Below are positions 45,660 through 58,590 of a stretch of DNA of 64,000 bases, piece by piece. Position numbers and translations under genes: made by a program. The notes beneath the pieces are model-generated. The model ran no database searches, had not been told where the DNA came from, and saw only the letters and a list, made by a program, of their open reading frames with translations. Source of the DNA: Diorhabda sublineata. Taxonomy: Eukaryota > Arthropoda > Insecta > Coleoptera > Chrysomelidae. Each line of letters starts with the position of its first letter. The stretch's first letter is position 1. The DNA lies in NCBI RefSeq assembly GCF_026230105.1, contig NC_079474.1, positions 25,066,794 through 25,130,793 on the forward strand, written 5' to 3'.

Positions 45660-46260
45660 TCACCTTAATGACCGAGAACGCGCTCAGGAGGACTTCATAA
45701 TTTGTCTACTACATGCAAATGGACTTCCATTAATATCTTCATGGACAGAATACGAGTCATAGAAGATTTTCTGGTCCAATAGACAAACAGCTTGAAAATT
45801 GCGAGAAGAAATTCTAATTGCTAATTATGAAAAAAATTATTTCAATTAGCGAGAAATTGATTGGGAAGATGCAAGTGCCAACTAGAAGTACTTATTCGAA
45901 ACTTGTCAAGCAGTATCAACCGGAGCATTGTCCGAAGACTTGGCAAAAGAAAACCAGGAAAAGTTACCCATTATCGCTGGTTAACTACTGCAAATAAAAT
46001 TTCACGTTTATATGCCGAATTTGTTATTAAGGTTTGATGTGGAATGTAGTTCAACATCAAAGTGAAACCTTTTAATTATTCAAAGAAGTGCGTTTTTTGC
46101 ACTTCTCTTGTACTCAGAAAATATTCTTTTAGCAAAGGTTACTGATTCTAGGAAACATATTAGGGACTTGGACTTAGAAGCATTATGGCGGTTAGATCGA
46201 GACCAAATGAAAGTGTAAAGTACTTTGAAGTACCTCCTCTTAATTTTGATATCTGAATAT
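45660..46260 (+). pseudogene. Broken ORF of an unnamed insect repeat protein
   Basis: Frames read 'GKVTHYRWLTTANKISRLYA' (about 45,960-46,018), then 'LLAKVTDSRKHIRDLDLEAL' (about 46,128-46,190) and, shifted, 'NESVKYFEVPPLNFDI' (about 46,208-46,256). I recognise this motif series from multicopy uncharacterised proteins in insect genomes but cannot name the family or its function. The region between the first two blocks (about 46,020-46,125) is shorter than I would expect, so an internal deletion is likely. Confidence 0.5.
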
Positions 46261-47291
46261 ATAAATTTAATAAATTGTAATTATTGAAAATGCACCGAAT
46301 CTCTAATCTTATCACAATTAATCAATGAAAAAATTGAGAAAATAGTTTGAACAGGAAGAAGAGATAATTGTCACCAAGGCCTCAATAGCTTTACCAGAAT
46401 ATGGTAAATTAGACATACATAACACGTAGGTATTTTAAAAGGTTCGATTAGTCAACAAAAAATAACATTTATTTCATTATTAAAAGTCAAAACAAGAAAC
46501 TAGATTCTTTTTGTTATATTCAAGTTGCACCCTAATACATATTTACGTTTCAATATGTAAAAAGTTGACTCAATATAAAAAGTAGTCCCATAGATATATT
46601 TTTTTATCAACATAAATAATGTTTCCCGTCAACAGAATATGAATAATGTGTAGTTTAATCGAAAATAATACTTTTTGTTTACACGCACGTTTTACAAAGC
46701 TATACTGCAATTACATTCGCAACACCTGACCAACCTCAATCCATACAACTTTGCGCAAAATCGATGAAAACAACTAACGAAAAAATATTTTCCGCCTACC
46801 ACCTCTGACATTTAATGAAGGGAAGACGTAAAAACCTACATTGTTGCCGTAGTGTTGGAGAGAATTGGGTGGATGTTTAGATAGAAAGAATATCAGTTAT
46901 GACATTAAATGAATATCTGTTGATATCTGTCTATCAGTACTTTTTGATCAAAATTTATGATTTCTTTAAAGATCTTATCATGAAATACTCTGGCTGTCTA
47001 ACAATAATGTAAACATAACCAATATTCGTGTGAAGTGAACTATTTGTGTGGTATTTGAAAAATATCACCTTATTTTGTCACTATTCCAATGCCACACATA
47101 CCTTACAATTCCACGTATTGGATTTCATCAAGGAGTTGTTACTATGGTACAGTAAATGCTTTTGTTGAAATATGTTAAATGGGTAGGCGATTTATGGATA
47201 TTCAGATATTTTTTATCCTCTCAGATCTACTAAATTATTTCTCATAGAATTTTCTACATGGTTATTAAAAATAGCATTTCATGATGTAGAC
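46261..47291. other. AT-rich stretch without a recognised gene
   Basis: No motif-bearing ORF. A slightly GC-richer patch at 46,690-46,820 is unassigned. Confidence 0.45.
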
Positions 47292-49002
47292 CAGGCACAG
47301 GCCACCTTCTTTGAAGGCCGGATGAAGTAAAAAATGATCTGGCTGCCTCGAAACAAACATTGAACCCCTCAAATTTTTTATTAATGTTAAACTTTATTTT
47401 GTATTTTTACATATCACAAAAAGTTAAAAATTAATTATAGATGAATAGATTGAGAAGTTTGTGACAGATGAAACTGTGATAGACGTTCTAAAAGTTGTTT
47501 ATAATGTAGTAGAAACTGGGATGAGAATTATATAAAAGAGTGGATGTTTTATCGGTTTCTAAAGTTGTTTTTGAGATAAAACCTGTTTATATATGTAGAA
47601 ATATGGAAGCATCCAAATTATCTTCTGATATCGACAAGACCTTGATAAACTTTGGAATATTCAATTCAATTCAGTGTTTCGATACAACTAAATCAGTTCG
47701 AGATAAAATACTGGCTTGACCGATTCACAATCCACATTCAATGGCATGCTAAAAATGTCCAGATCCTGTTCAATAACTTATAAGAATCATTTTTCAAGTT
47801 ACTAAGGTATTCCTTGACTAAAAGTTGAAGGTTAAGTATATAGACGTGGATAAAAAGATCTGTAAGAAATGTGAAGTTCGAATCCAATCAATATTTTTTA
47901 TTTCTACAGCCTCGTACTTTCTCCCTTCTTCCATAAGAAATTATTTTGTGTTTTAGATTCCAAACTTATTCAAAAGCACTAAGCTCAATTTACTACATCA
48001 GGAATATAGACAATGAGTCAAGAAACTCACGAAATTTTTGATGATTGAGTGCTCGAATGTTATTAACAAGATTTACAACGAAGAATGCCTACAAAACCAG
48101 ATTTCATTCCAGTCAGAAGATCTTTCAAAGAATTAATGGTTTCTTGGAATACTTGAAAAATGTCCAATCTTTTGTCCCTCCTTTCCTTCAACGCATGAAA
48201 GCAGTGATACGGATGTTACATCAACAACTATTATAAAGTGACTGAGCTGTATCAATGAAGTCCTTGCTATCATCCAACGCAAGAGAATCAAATTTCAACT
48301 CTTTGAAACTAGCTGTGAGACAACCTGCATATCAATTGCTTCAATTCTGAAATATGAAAATATTTTGTTGAATTTTTCACATAGACAATGCATATTGATT
48401 CCGGTCTTTGTCGGTCATAGCTCCAAAACTGTTATATTTTTTCATGAACGTGACAGTTTGAATTTATTGAACGCATCTACAGCTTTATTGTAAATGGTGG
48501 ATTCAGTTTTATCCAGTCCATTAATCTCTGAAAATACAATACTCTGAATCAACTTTATTTTTTTTTACTTGCCATTGTAGCGATAACTTGGTTTCACCGG
48601 AGCAGATAAAGGGAATAACGTGACTATCCATGTAAACCGCTGCTTTTAACATTGCGAGATGAAGTACTTGCCTCTACGTTGCTGCAGTGAAAATATCAAT
48701 CTTGTAGTGTTGGAGACAAATATTTCAGTCAATTAAACTATAATATTATTTTGATATTCTTTCTTTATGTAGACGTTACAGCCTTGGAAGGACGTTGAAC
48801 ATATTTCTTCATCTAAATGAAGGTTCCATAAGCTTCTGGTCCAACAAACTCCCTGCCCACGTGAGTCGAACATCAGTACAAACGAAACTGGCTGCAGCAG
48901 ATTCGCTCCGAACTGCTCAAAGTATTGTAATCCACATTTAAAATCACATTTCAGACCTGAAAAGCCGCACTTCGTTTATGGGCCATACTTTGCCCATATT
49001 GT
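47292..49002 (-). mobile_element. Decayed hAT transposon
   Basis: The left end 'caggcacaggccaccttctt' and the right end, ending 'gggccatactttgcccatat' then 'tg' at 49,002, look like eroded hAT termini. On the minus strand the transposase gives 'FDSLALDDSKDFIDTAQS' (about 48,295-48,240, first Asp region), 'RALNHQKFREFLDSL' (about 48,052-48,010) and 'TDLFIHVYILNLQLL' (about 47,860-47,815), in correct order but with the second Asp and CxxH part missing. The frames are full of stops. Same broad lineage as the 26-28.5 kb element, but much older. Confidence 0.62.
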
Positions 49003-50640
49003 AAGCAAGAAGCAAGTTTGAGAAAAGACCGATAAAATTTTTTTAAAAAGTGGGTAAAATATGCTTTTTACGGATTTTCGCATTCAGTACGTGTTTAGAA
49101 TGTAACGGTTATTTGAAAACATCAACATATAAGAGAGTTATCTTATTTTCAACCGATGAAAGAGATAAATACAATATTGGAGTTTGAATCTACAAATAAT
49201 TTATAATATTAAGTGAAGGTAATCGCTGAATAGCTTTGATTTTTTTTTTTGAAAAATGAAGCTATTGACTTTTGAACAGAACTCATATTTCTATGTATAC
49301 GGCTTAGAAAAATTGATGTCTGATTGCTCTATTTCAATTTCTATACCAATAAAGATCGCCTTTTAGCATAAATACATTTTTTCATTACTTCAATAATAAT
49401 AAAAGTTTTCCATTTTTAGTAGCCACATTGTATGATAAATAAATGAATGAAGGTACTATTGGTTTTATTCATGTACTCAACAGCTCTGCGATAGCACAAT
49501 AGTATCTCACTTATTTGTAAATAGTCGATACTGAGAACTATTCAATGTTCAAATAGAATTATGCTCCGATACATTTCTAAAGTATCCTAATTCTTTTCAC
49601 TTCCTTTTTATTCTGCTCACCGTAGATTTGAGAGGTACTTTCCATAGTGTTGGATACATTTCATGAAATATCGATCTTCTTGCAACAACAATAATTGAAA
49701 CTTCAATCATGTGTTAAATAAAGGTAGCATTAATTACAATACGAATATTTATATCGATAGTTTTTCATATCAGTTGAAAAACAAATAGCAAGATATACTT
49801 TGAAACATCTTAGGAACAATACATATTTGGAAAGACATTTGCTAATTTGAATGAAAACGTGGTGCTTGATTTAGAAATATCGTTGCATGGAATCACACTG
49901 TAGTCACCTAACTTGTCTAAAACTCTGTAGATTGTTTATATATTGCCGTGTGTACTGTACTTCTGCTAAATTTTGATAAAGAAAATTTATTTTATAAATA
50001 CAAGACAACTGGAGAGTAGTTTTCTTTAGTTTGACTAATGCGAGAAGCAACATAAATCACAAGCCCTGAACATAATCTTGGGTGATTAGTAGATGAATAT
50101 ATGGATAAATAAGTGAATAAACTTGTGAGTATATGTAAATTATTCCTATTAATCAATATAATATGCTGATAGTGAAATTTGCAAGGTATTGCCAATGATT
50201 GCAGTTATGTTTAAGATCAAAAGAAGTTTTAGACGTTCTATTAAGTACAAATTAAGTTTGTGGCTTCGGTGTAATAAGGTGTATCGTTTTTCAGACGAAG
50301 TAATAATATGGAAAAATCAGAGAACAGAAGACTTCACATTTAGTTGAAATAACTATCAATAACTAATGAAAAAATTATTGTCATTCCTCAAAATAAAAAT
50401 ATAATTGTAAAATGTGTATTCAAAAGTGATTTCCACTTTCTGAAGTATTGAAAATTTTCAAAATCACCACCATTTTATTCAATAAAATCACAGATAATTC
50501 TTATTGGATTTTGAATAAATTTAAATCGATAATATAAATATGGAACATATTATAGAACTTTGTATTCTCAATATTGTTTTTGCATCAACAATCCTGCATA
50601 TAAATATATATGATTAAAACCGGCAACGTTTCTTCGTAGT
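49003..50640. other. AT-rich stretch without a recognised gene
   Basis: No motif-bearing ORF on either strand. Confidence 0.5.
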
Positions 50641-51257
50641 AACAAACCATGCTTTTACAAAATAAACAGTGCACGCATTAAACAAGGGATAAAACGGCGG
50701 GAGAATGAGTCAGAGAGAACCCTCCGAACGCGATACAGAAGGGAAAGCTGCTACCCTCCACCCTCAATCCTATATATCTGTATTGAGTAAGGGTGAATGA
50801 GGATTTGCTTTGGCCAACGATGCAACTGCAAAAGGACCTGACAGTGTCAGTTTGGTTGTTGTGGAGGTGTCCTTATTGTGTTCTGTGGTCGTTAGAAGTT
50901 AGGAAATATTGCTACTTTTTGCATTTCGTCGCGTTTTTATCAATATTTCTTATACAAGTTACTACTATTTTGTTCTGCTTCACACAGCTTCGGTGTTTAT
51001 CTCACGAATTTCAGTTTCCAAGTTCAATGATCTGTTTCATCTACAATGTTGTTGATTTTCTTGTTAATAACCGTTCAACGTTCAACATAGGGCACTTTGT
51101 TGCTCGACACTTGTAATATAGAGTTTTTATTAGCGAAGAGAATATAAGACTGAATACGAAACTTGAATAAGTAGCAACTGCAGTTGTTGCTCAAGAAATT
51201 GTGTAGTGATTTGTGAACTTGTTGATCAATCCTCGTGTGAACTTTTTGTGTTGCAAG
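50641..51257 (+). promoter_or_regulatory. Possible noncoding first exon and promoter region
   Basis: Less AT-rich than its flanks, with 'ctatatat' near 50,770, an initiator-like 'tcagtt' at 50,847 and 'ggtcgt' (matching the insect DPE consensus, but spaced +39 from that initiator instead of the usual +28) at 50,887. It ends in 'ttgcaag' followed by the good donor 'gtagtt' at 51,258. The 107-codon open frame inside (50,793-51,116) is Phe/Leu/Val-rich with no domain. It could be a 5' UTR exon of the CELF gene 11 kb downstream. This is inference only. Confidence 0.35.
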
Positions 51258-53442
51258 GTAGTTATTTCACTATATTATCATATAACATTTGGTATGATAC
51301 CATAAATATAATGCAAATAATAAATATCATAAAATGCATTTTTATGGAAAGATTTATTTCTGAATAATTAAAAATGGAAATCGTAATAATTTCAAATGGT
51401 TATATAGATTAAATATAATATTTGGATTTTTTGATTAAGTTGAACAATCAATACCCAATTTGAGTATACCATAAAATATTATCACAAAATCTTACATAAT
51501 ATTTATTTATTTATACTGAAACTAATCGTGCACAACCAACCTGAATATAATGAATTACTAAGGTGTTCTGATATAATTTCTTGATTTTGTTTGCCTATTA
51601 TCACTTTCATAACGCACTAAACTGCACTTTATGTCTTTATGGATATATCAGGTCAGATAGTTTTGTTCTCTTCAATACACTGCGTTCATATGCTGCTTGA
51701 ACCAAGTGTTGGAGCACGTTGGGGGTAGTGTGTTGATACTGCCTTTTCCTTTGCCTTTTTGCTACTCTATTGACTTCTTGACAGTGTCACTGTTCACAAT
51801 ATACCATGATAACATTTGGTTTTCCACGCATCTCCATAACAGGAGCCTCGTAGATCCATTTAGGTTTGAATATTTGTTTGTGAAATGACAAATATAAATT
51901 TTTTCCTTAAAGACGATACATCTTTTTTATTAAATATTTAGCTCTGTTGTCTTTTTCTTTAAGTGTTACCCTCACTCCACTGTGATTTATCATTTGTGAT
52001 TTACCAACGTGGAAGTGTAAGAACACTTTCCTGCTGTACTTCAGCCTCAACATTTTCAAATGTTGAATATTCTTCTTTCTGTATACGGAACGACAGTCTT
52101 CTAGACAAATAGCACTTTATTAGATCGACAATTTCCTTCGGAAATAAAATTTGCATTTTATAGATTAGGCAAGCATGCCAGATTTTCTCAAATATATGTA
52201 CTCTATCTGCAAATAAGGCCTAACTTATCGTTCTCTTTCCAAATGGGATTCTAATCACGATTGATATTTTAAGTGCCTGTTCAAGTGTAGAACGTTAATC
52301 TATATATCCAAACTGATTAGATCACGGTTTAATTTCGATAAAAAAAATTGAGAACAATGGATAATCTTGCATTAATTCCATATGGCGTTTTCTGATTTCC
52401 CTAGGATAGGTACCGTAATCATTTCAGCCATCTTCCATTTATCAGAAGCATATCTTATTCTTGTAGCAGCATATTTCAAGTGTGTTTTTGTACAGCTATT
52501 TTGTTAGTATATTAAGAAATGTCCCTGATATTGGGACAAACCCTGGACTCATACTCATTCGGTCTAAATATGTAAGCATGAAGCGTAAGCTCAAGTTTTC
52601 TCTACATTGCTTCTTGCTCATCTTTCTTCACCTGTTCTAAGTGGTGGTTTAATCGTTGCTGATTGTTTGAGATGTTCTGACGCTTTCTATTAGAAATAAT
52701 CAGACGCAGGGTAATTATTTAATCATATTAAGTACTTACTAATATTGTTGCTTTTATATCATTTATTTCCCGTTTCATCTACTAGATAACACTATTAAAC
52801 ACATTCTTGTCTCCTGGTTCCATCTACGTTTAGATGTCCTTTATTCCAAGACAAGTTATCTTATTCTTTTTGTGTATCTGATGCCAACTGTTCTTTTACT
52901 TATCTCGGGATAACGATGTCTTCACTAAGATTTCAACTTTATCATTCGTCTGCTCTTTTGTTCTTATGGATAACATTAATAATAATTTTTCTATCAAAGA
53001 ACATCTTTGAGTTGGAGTTACTGGTGTGTGGTTGAAGATTGGATCAAGGTTTTCCTCTACATCTATATGACTGTTTTTTGATGACGTGGATGACAGTGAT
53101 CTTTCCAAAGCTTGTAATCTGTTTTTGAATAGATGGAATGTAGTTTCCATCCATAGTTCAAACTAATATTGTTTACAATGTAGGTTTAAATACTTGTAAA
53201 TTTCTGAAATCAATGGAGAAGCTCACATGTAATGCTGTGTTGTAAACCAAAACCACCTGTCAAATTTTATTTTTTTCTATTAAAATATGGAAAATTTAAT
53301 AGGATTTGCTCGAAACTCAATTTGCTACTGCTGAACTTCAAACTGATGGGTTCATAATATATTGTTTACAATCATACACTTTTTGAAACAATCAATTAGT
53401 GAACATGGTTTGATTACAAGAAGATCGGATCCACTCTATATA
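51258..53442. other. Gene-poor stretch with one unassigned minus-strand ORF
   Basis: An 84-codon ORF with ATG (53,150-52,896, minus) is polar and Ser/Thr-rich and has no recognised domain. Further minus-strand fragments to about 52,540 are lysine/glutamate-rich. It may be a decayed Gag-like ORF but cannot be assigned. Confidence 0.4.
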
Positions 53443-54554
53443 CGAGGATGGTCCCAGAAGTACCTGGTATAACAAAGAAAACACAAAAATTTTGGAAAAA
53501 AATATATTTATTTTTCAACGTAATCTGCTTTCAGCTCCATATGCTTTTCCCAGAGCTGTTCAATAAGTTCGATAACCTTTTTATAATAAAAGTATTCAAT
53601 CTCCTCAAAATAGCCATTAACTACCGACATGTCCTCTTCATTGTTGGAAAATCTTCGACCACCGAGCCATTTTTTCAAGTCTGAGAACAGAATATAATCC
53701 ATGTGGATCACATCTAGCATGAGGTAGTAATTCAAACTAGTTGTATAAGCTGGGCATTGTCTTAATGAAACATCACTTCCTTCTTAGCAAAATGTGGTCG
53801 ATTTTGTTTGATTTTTTCACTTATGCTGTTGATATTTTTTCGTTTTTAAAGATCTCAGGCGCATACCAAAAAACCTACGCCATGAACTTGTCCAGACGGT
53901 CTTTGCCTTTTTTGGGGCCGGTTCTCCCTTTTCAGTCCATTGATTGGATTGCTTTTTTGTTTCGGATGTGAAGTGATGGACCCATTTTTCATTCATGGTT
54001 ATGAAACGGTGCAAAAATTCAGTTTTATATACATAAAACTCTGCTAAACACTCTACATCGCACAGCGCACAACTTTCGCACGTCCAAATTTCCAGTGAAT
54101 ATGCGATTTACCGCACTTTTTGAAATCTCTACTATGTCTGTTAGCTCGTGCACTTTCATTCGACGATCATTCCGTACTGCTTTTGGTCGACCACTGTGGT
54201 GCTGGTCATTCCAGGTTGTACGGCCTCTTACAACCTCTACTACCCAATATTTCACTGTTGATAACGAAGGAGCAGTGTCACTTAGAGTACAATAATAGTT
54301 CAGCATTTGTATTGGTTACGCTTACGTCTTTCAAATAAAAGTATTGTATCACATAACCATGATAAATTTTTTCCGTGCTTACAAATTTACTTAAAACATT
54401 CACTTTTGATGGCTGTCAAACAAACACTAAATAACGTTACGTCTTAAGACTTAAAACATATGCTGTGTAGATTGTGTACTTTCTAGTATAGTGGTATTTC
54501 TCAAGTAAATACCGCCATCTCTAAGTCATGCCAGGTACTCCTGGGACCATCTCG
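53443..54554 (-). mobile_element. Mariner element with both TIRs and TA flanks, transposase broken
   Basis: TIRs: 'cgaggatggtcccagaagta' from 53,443, and the reverse complement of the right end 'cgagatggtcccaggagtac' from 54,554, with TA at 53,441-53,442 and 54,555-54,556. Minus-strand transposase blocks: 'VKYWVVEVVRGRTTWNDQHH' then 'SGRPKAV' and 'ELTDIVEISKSAVNRIF' (HTH region, 54,260-54,095), 'RFITMNEKWVHHF' (about 54,009-53,971; the first catalytic Asp is Asn), 'KQSNQWTEKGEPAPKKAK' and 'DLKKWLGGRRFSNNEEDM' (about 53,680-53,627). The length of 1.11 kb against about 1.3 kb for full mariners, frameshifts and the lost Asp make it inactive. A different mariner subfamily from the two deleted copies. 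Confidence 0.92.
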
Positions 54555-54556
54555 TA

Positions 54557-55859
54557 AATCTCTACTATTTGATGGTTCTTTATACGGACAGATTAATTAG
54601 ACTGAAATTGATCAAAGTGATACAAACATAAATAGGCAATAATAAAGTAGTCAGTTCATTAGGGTAATATGATAGTCTTCCTATCATTAGGAATGATTTT
54701 GTACATGCGACACAAATATTTTCACTTTGCTTCTATTTGAGTAAGAGTCTTTTCTACTCTTGATCTCAAATCATATGAAGTATCGAATTTTTATAGCCAA
54801 AGGATTAAATGTATATTTTGTATTAGAAAAGGCGGTTTTCTAAATTATTCCTAAGAAAAATCCTATAACAATCTATCATAAATTGGTTATAAATGTAATG
54901 AAGTATTTATACCATTGCATTCCGTGGAAGGTGTGGTGTGGTGTGGTAAAATTAATGAGATATTTTTTAAAAAATCAACTTTCTTAACAAATCAAGAAGA
55001 AGTATTTTTTATAAGGTTGCGGTGATCATGAAAGAACTTGATTAAATAGCTCTCTCACATAATTATACGTATTCAAATCGCAACCTAATAACCAAATTGC
55101 AGTTTGGAGGTTTGTCGAACAATTTAAAAGAGTGAAGTCTAGCTAAAAATAGTCCTGAAATTGATCAAGATGATTAAGAATCGTTGGACGTTATCTAAAG
55201 TTTATCCTCGAATAGCTGCTTCACAACATGCTACAGTGTAGTATTCGTCTGTTGTATTATTAAGTTTTATCTTTATAGAGTAACTATAATACAAGAATTA
55301 GCTGAAAATAATGACTATATATCGTAATTTAGTGTAGCCATAATGAGAAAGATAAATGTAGAGCATAATTTTCCAATGTGATCTTTTCTAATAATGCCAC
55401 AGTTGATCAAAACAATGGTAGGTATTGGAGTGATACTGATTCTAGATCTATACAGAAATATAGAATACGAAAATTTGAAAGTTTATTTTATCAAGTATTA
55501 TAAACACTTTTATTATTGTAGGGACGAATATGGAACGAAACAGAGTATTTACAGTTCTTGCAATGAAAAACGGTGTTGATAACATTTCTAATAATATTTG
55601 GTCTAACATTTTAGTATTGCTATTCAAAATTAATTGAACAAAGAGAAATGGATTGTGGGAAGGGGCCCAAAAGATCAGAAAGTCAAATCTCCTGATATAC
55701 CACCTTCAGACGGAGTTTTCTATCGATATCTTGAAAGATCGAGTATGAAACTTGCTAATTGGAATAAAATACTGATAAAATACTTTCAAATTCCAAAACA
55801 ACTAAGTAGTTGAGAAAGAATTAGCTTTGCAGGAAAAACCCTTTCATGAATTATTTTCT
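54557..55859. other. AT-rich stretch without a recognised gene
   Basis: No motif-bearing ORF. Its last part may hold decayed 5' sequence of the LINE that follows. Confidence 0.45.
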
Positions 55860-56560
55860 CACTGCACTATAGCGCTATCCCAATGGGTTATAACGGGTTA
55901 TAACCATTTCAAGCGGAAGCATACACGATTCGTAAATGCGCAGCCTTTTTCACACAACGCAACTATCAAAAAGTAGCAAAGATACACATTTTATGAGATA
56001 TCAGAGCAACACTCAAAGGAATTGATTTTTCAGTCGAAGCTAGTGCGAGACTGTACAGTCTTTCACTGTAACGAAAAGAATTACTCTTTTATAGGTAGTT
56101 AGCTAGACCGAATGGAAGGTAATGAAAAAGATCACCTGGCAGAGAAGAGTGAGGCAACTTCGTTTTAAAGGACCACAACTTTCTATAGGGTTCCCAAAAA
56201 GTCGTGCTGTGATCATATATAAATTGAAGATCAGAAACGTAAAGTAAGACCCATGGTCTGAAAGAACTTTTTTCTTATCCTACTAACTGTTTTCAAAGAA
56301 TCTTTTCTTTAATGGTATATTCAATGGATACTGTCCGATGAAATAACACTTAAATAATATCAGAAAAACTCAGTTTTTGCCGTTTCTACAAAGAAATATA
56401 AGAAACAGTCAAGCACCTCATTTGTGAGTGCGATGCTGCTTATAGACAAAGGCTACGGAACGAACATTCCCTATTTTTAAAATCAAATTAAGTATCCCAC
56501 ACATTCCTCAGACAGGTAGCTCACTTTATAAAGTCATTGCTACCTTACTAGTAATCAATC
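55860..56560 (+). pseudogene. LINE RNase H and zinc tail, decayed
   Basis: Shifting + frames read 'PFQAEAYTIRKCAAFFTQRN' (55,904-55,963, catalytic Glu), 'KVAKIHIL' and 'DIRATLKGIDFSV' (about 55,970-56,035; the S of the SDS motif falls at a stop), 'GNEKDHLAEKSEATSF' (about 56,120-56,167), then 'SRAVIIY'. The tail gives 'CRFYKE' and 'ETVKHLICECDAAYRQRL' (about 56,377-56,457). This is RNase H followed by the Cys/His tail, with RT missing. Related to the fragment at 30.3 kb. Confidence 0.75.
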
Positions 56561-56705
56561 AGAGGTACACAATGGAACAAAGTGTTAGTAAAGACGATCA
56601 ACGGCTTTAACGTTCTTGCTCATCTAATCCGACAAAAAAGTTCAGTTGTATTTGTGATTTGTGCAAACTGTTTTTATGTGTTTGTTGAAAAAAATCTAAA
56701 TCTAT

Positions 56706-56826
56706 CATAATATTTTGAGCCAAATAATTATCACCCATACAAAGTGCATTTTAAATATGAACTTTCAGTTACATTTGTGAAATGATGGAAAATTTATTTA
56801 TATTAATTCCTGTGTACATGGTAGTG
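56706..56826 (+). repeat. Copy 1 of a 120-bp direct repeat
   Basis: Shares 'tttgagccaaataattat', 'acccata' and 'gtgtacat' in order with 58,468-58,590, at an estimated three-quarters identity. It lies between two LINE 3' ends. Confidence 0.75.
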
Positions 56827-57189
56827 TGTACTTCATGGACATTTTCAGATGATACTTTTGTTTTACCATGCCACTAATTATCTAACGTTATAAATAGTAA
56901 TAAAAGCATTGGTTAGGTTAGTTTAGGTTAGATTAGACGACCATATCTTCTCCTGCTGAAGTATCTTCCAATCCTTCTAATGTCTGTTCGCTACTTACCG
57001 ACACATCCGTCCCTACTAACTCACGAGCGATTGTAAATTTTATCCCTCATTTGTTCGCACCTCTACTCCAAGATACTAACCTCTCTTTTACCTTTCCACT
57101 TTTTTTGTCCTTTTCCCCCCCTAGGACCAAAAATATTCTCATAGTAGATACCTCACTATAAATAGAGAAAGCATTCTTAGGAATTCTGC

Positions 57190-57965
57190 GTAAAAAATCC
57201 TTCGACCTAATTCTTTTTACGGATGTCTCCAAAGCGGAATCCGGTATCGATTTCGCAGTCACTACAAACCACGAACCCTCGACGTGTAGTATATACACCG
57301 GTGAACTATACAGTATCCCTCAAGGTTTCAAAATTATCTCTCTGCCTCATGAACACATCGGCAAATTTACTGACTCTCTTTCTTCCATACAGTCAATTAC
57401 AACACCGACCACCCAATAGTCCAAAACATTCACGACATCTACCAAACTCTCATCGCTCTTGATATAACAGTCTCTCTCATCTGGCTTCCATCGCTCACTG
57501 GAATTGCTGGAAACGAATCTGAAGATCGTCATGCCAAGTAAGCCACACAGAATCCTCCTGAAATCCCAGTTCAGCTTGTCAATAATCTGAAGACTAGCTT
57601 TAGAAACCTCATGCAAAAATCTTTGCGCAATATATAGAGCAAGAGTACCTACTTACAGCATTACATAAAATCCACCCATCTACTTCCCACCTTTACCTAA
57701 ACTTTTGAAATAGCAGAGAAGCTGCAACAATGAGAATAGTCCGCATCAACCACACAAAACTTACGGTTATTTGATGTCGTCGAAAGTCGTCCTGCCTGCC
57801 AAAGTTGTCATGTTCTTGTTTCTGCTAAGCACATCGTCACCGACTGCAGAGAATACTCTACTGCATACCAGCATTTTGATATGAAAAACAACCTCAAGGA
57901 GTCACCCGCGGAAATGAAGAAAATCATAGAGTTTCTTAAAGTCACCAAGCTGTATGAGAAAATAT
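57190..57965 (+). pseudogene. LINE RNase H and zinc tail, C-rich family
   Basis: Reads 'LILFTDVSKAESGIDFAVTT' (about 57,207-57,266, first Asp), 'STCSIYTGELYSI' (catalytic Glu), 'FTDSLSSIQSIT' (third Asp) and, after a one-base shift, 'QTLIALDITVSLIWLPSLTG' then 'IAGNESEDRHAK' (about 57,445-57,540). In that motif the His of the usual PSHTG is Leu. The tail has 'RPACQSCHVLVSAKHIVTDC' (about 57,790-57,850) and ends 'FLKVTKLYEKI' with a stop at about 57,965. Composition is C-rich like the Gag element at 15.6 kb, so both might be parts of one family. Confidence 0.8.
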
Positions 57966-58467
57966 AAATAATTTACAGTGCTTTATTTAACACGTACCAT
58001 ATGATTGTTTTTGTATGCCAATAACAAGCGCTGTCGAGACACGTTAAACTAAAAAAAATTGAATTGAGACAAAAAAGTAAAGAAACTGTGAAATATTTAA
58101 AACCAGAATCCATGATTGATAAGTTGACGTTATAATGGATAAATAATTCATTAAGCATTATTATAAAACAATTAACGTGAACTGATTCAAAATATTTCGA
58201 AAGACACATAAAATTCAAAGTGATGAATACGTTTTAGATACAGGGACATTTAATACAGAAAAGGGGATGAGATGAGATATCAGAAATAGTTAAGGAGATA
58301 AAGGAGGCTATCAAACAAATTGAAGAGGAACATCACAGCTACAAAATAACCAGGAGATAGGAATAAGATCTCTCGTCTGAATGAATCGAAAAGATTTTCC
58401 TTATTTTTCTAACTGGATTCAAAATCCTTTCGTTAGTCAAAAACGAGACACCAAGAAAATATAATAA

Positions 58468-58590
58468 TATTTTTGAGCCAAATAATTATTACCCATATAA
58501 ACCTCATTTTATAGACACACTACAATCCAGTCACATTCGTGAATTGATTGGAAATTTAATAATATTAATACTTGTGTACATAATAATGTA
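58468..58590 (+). repeat. Copy 2 of the 120-bp direct repeat
   Basis: See 56,706-56,826. The two copies are 1.76 kb apart and flank the C-rich LINE tail. Confidence 0.75.

Noticed and set aside
52896..53150. 84-codon minus-strand ORF with ATG
   Set aside because: Could be an exon or Gag debris, but no motif supports either, so it is not listed as a gene.
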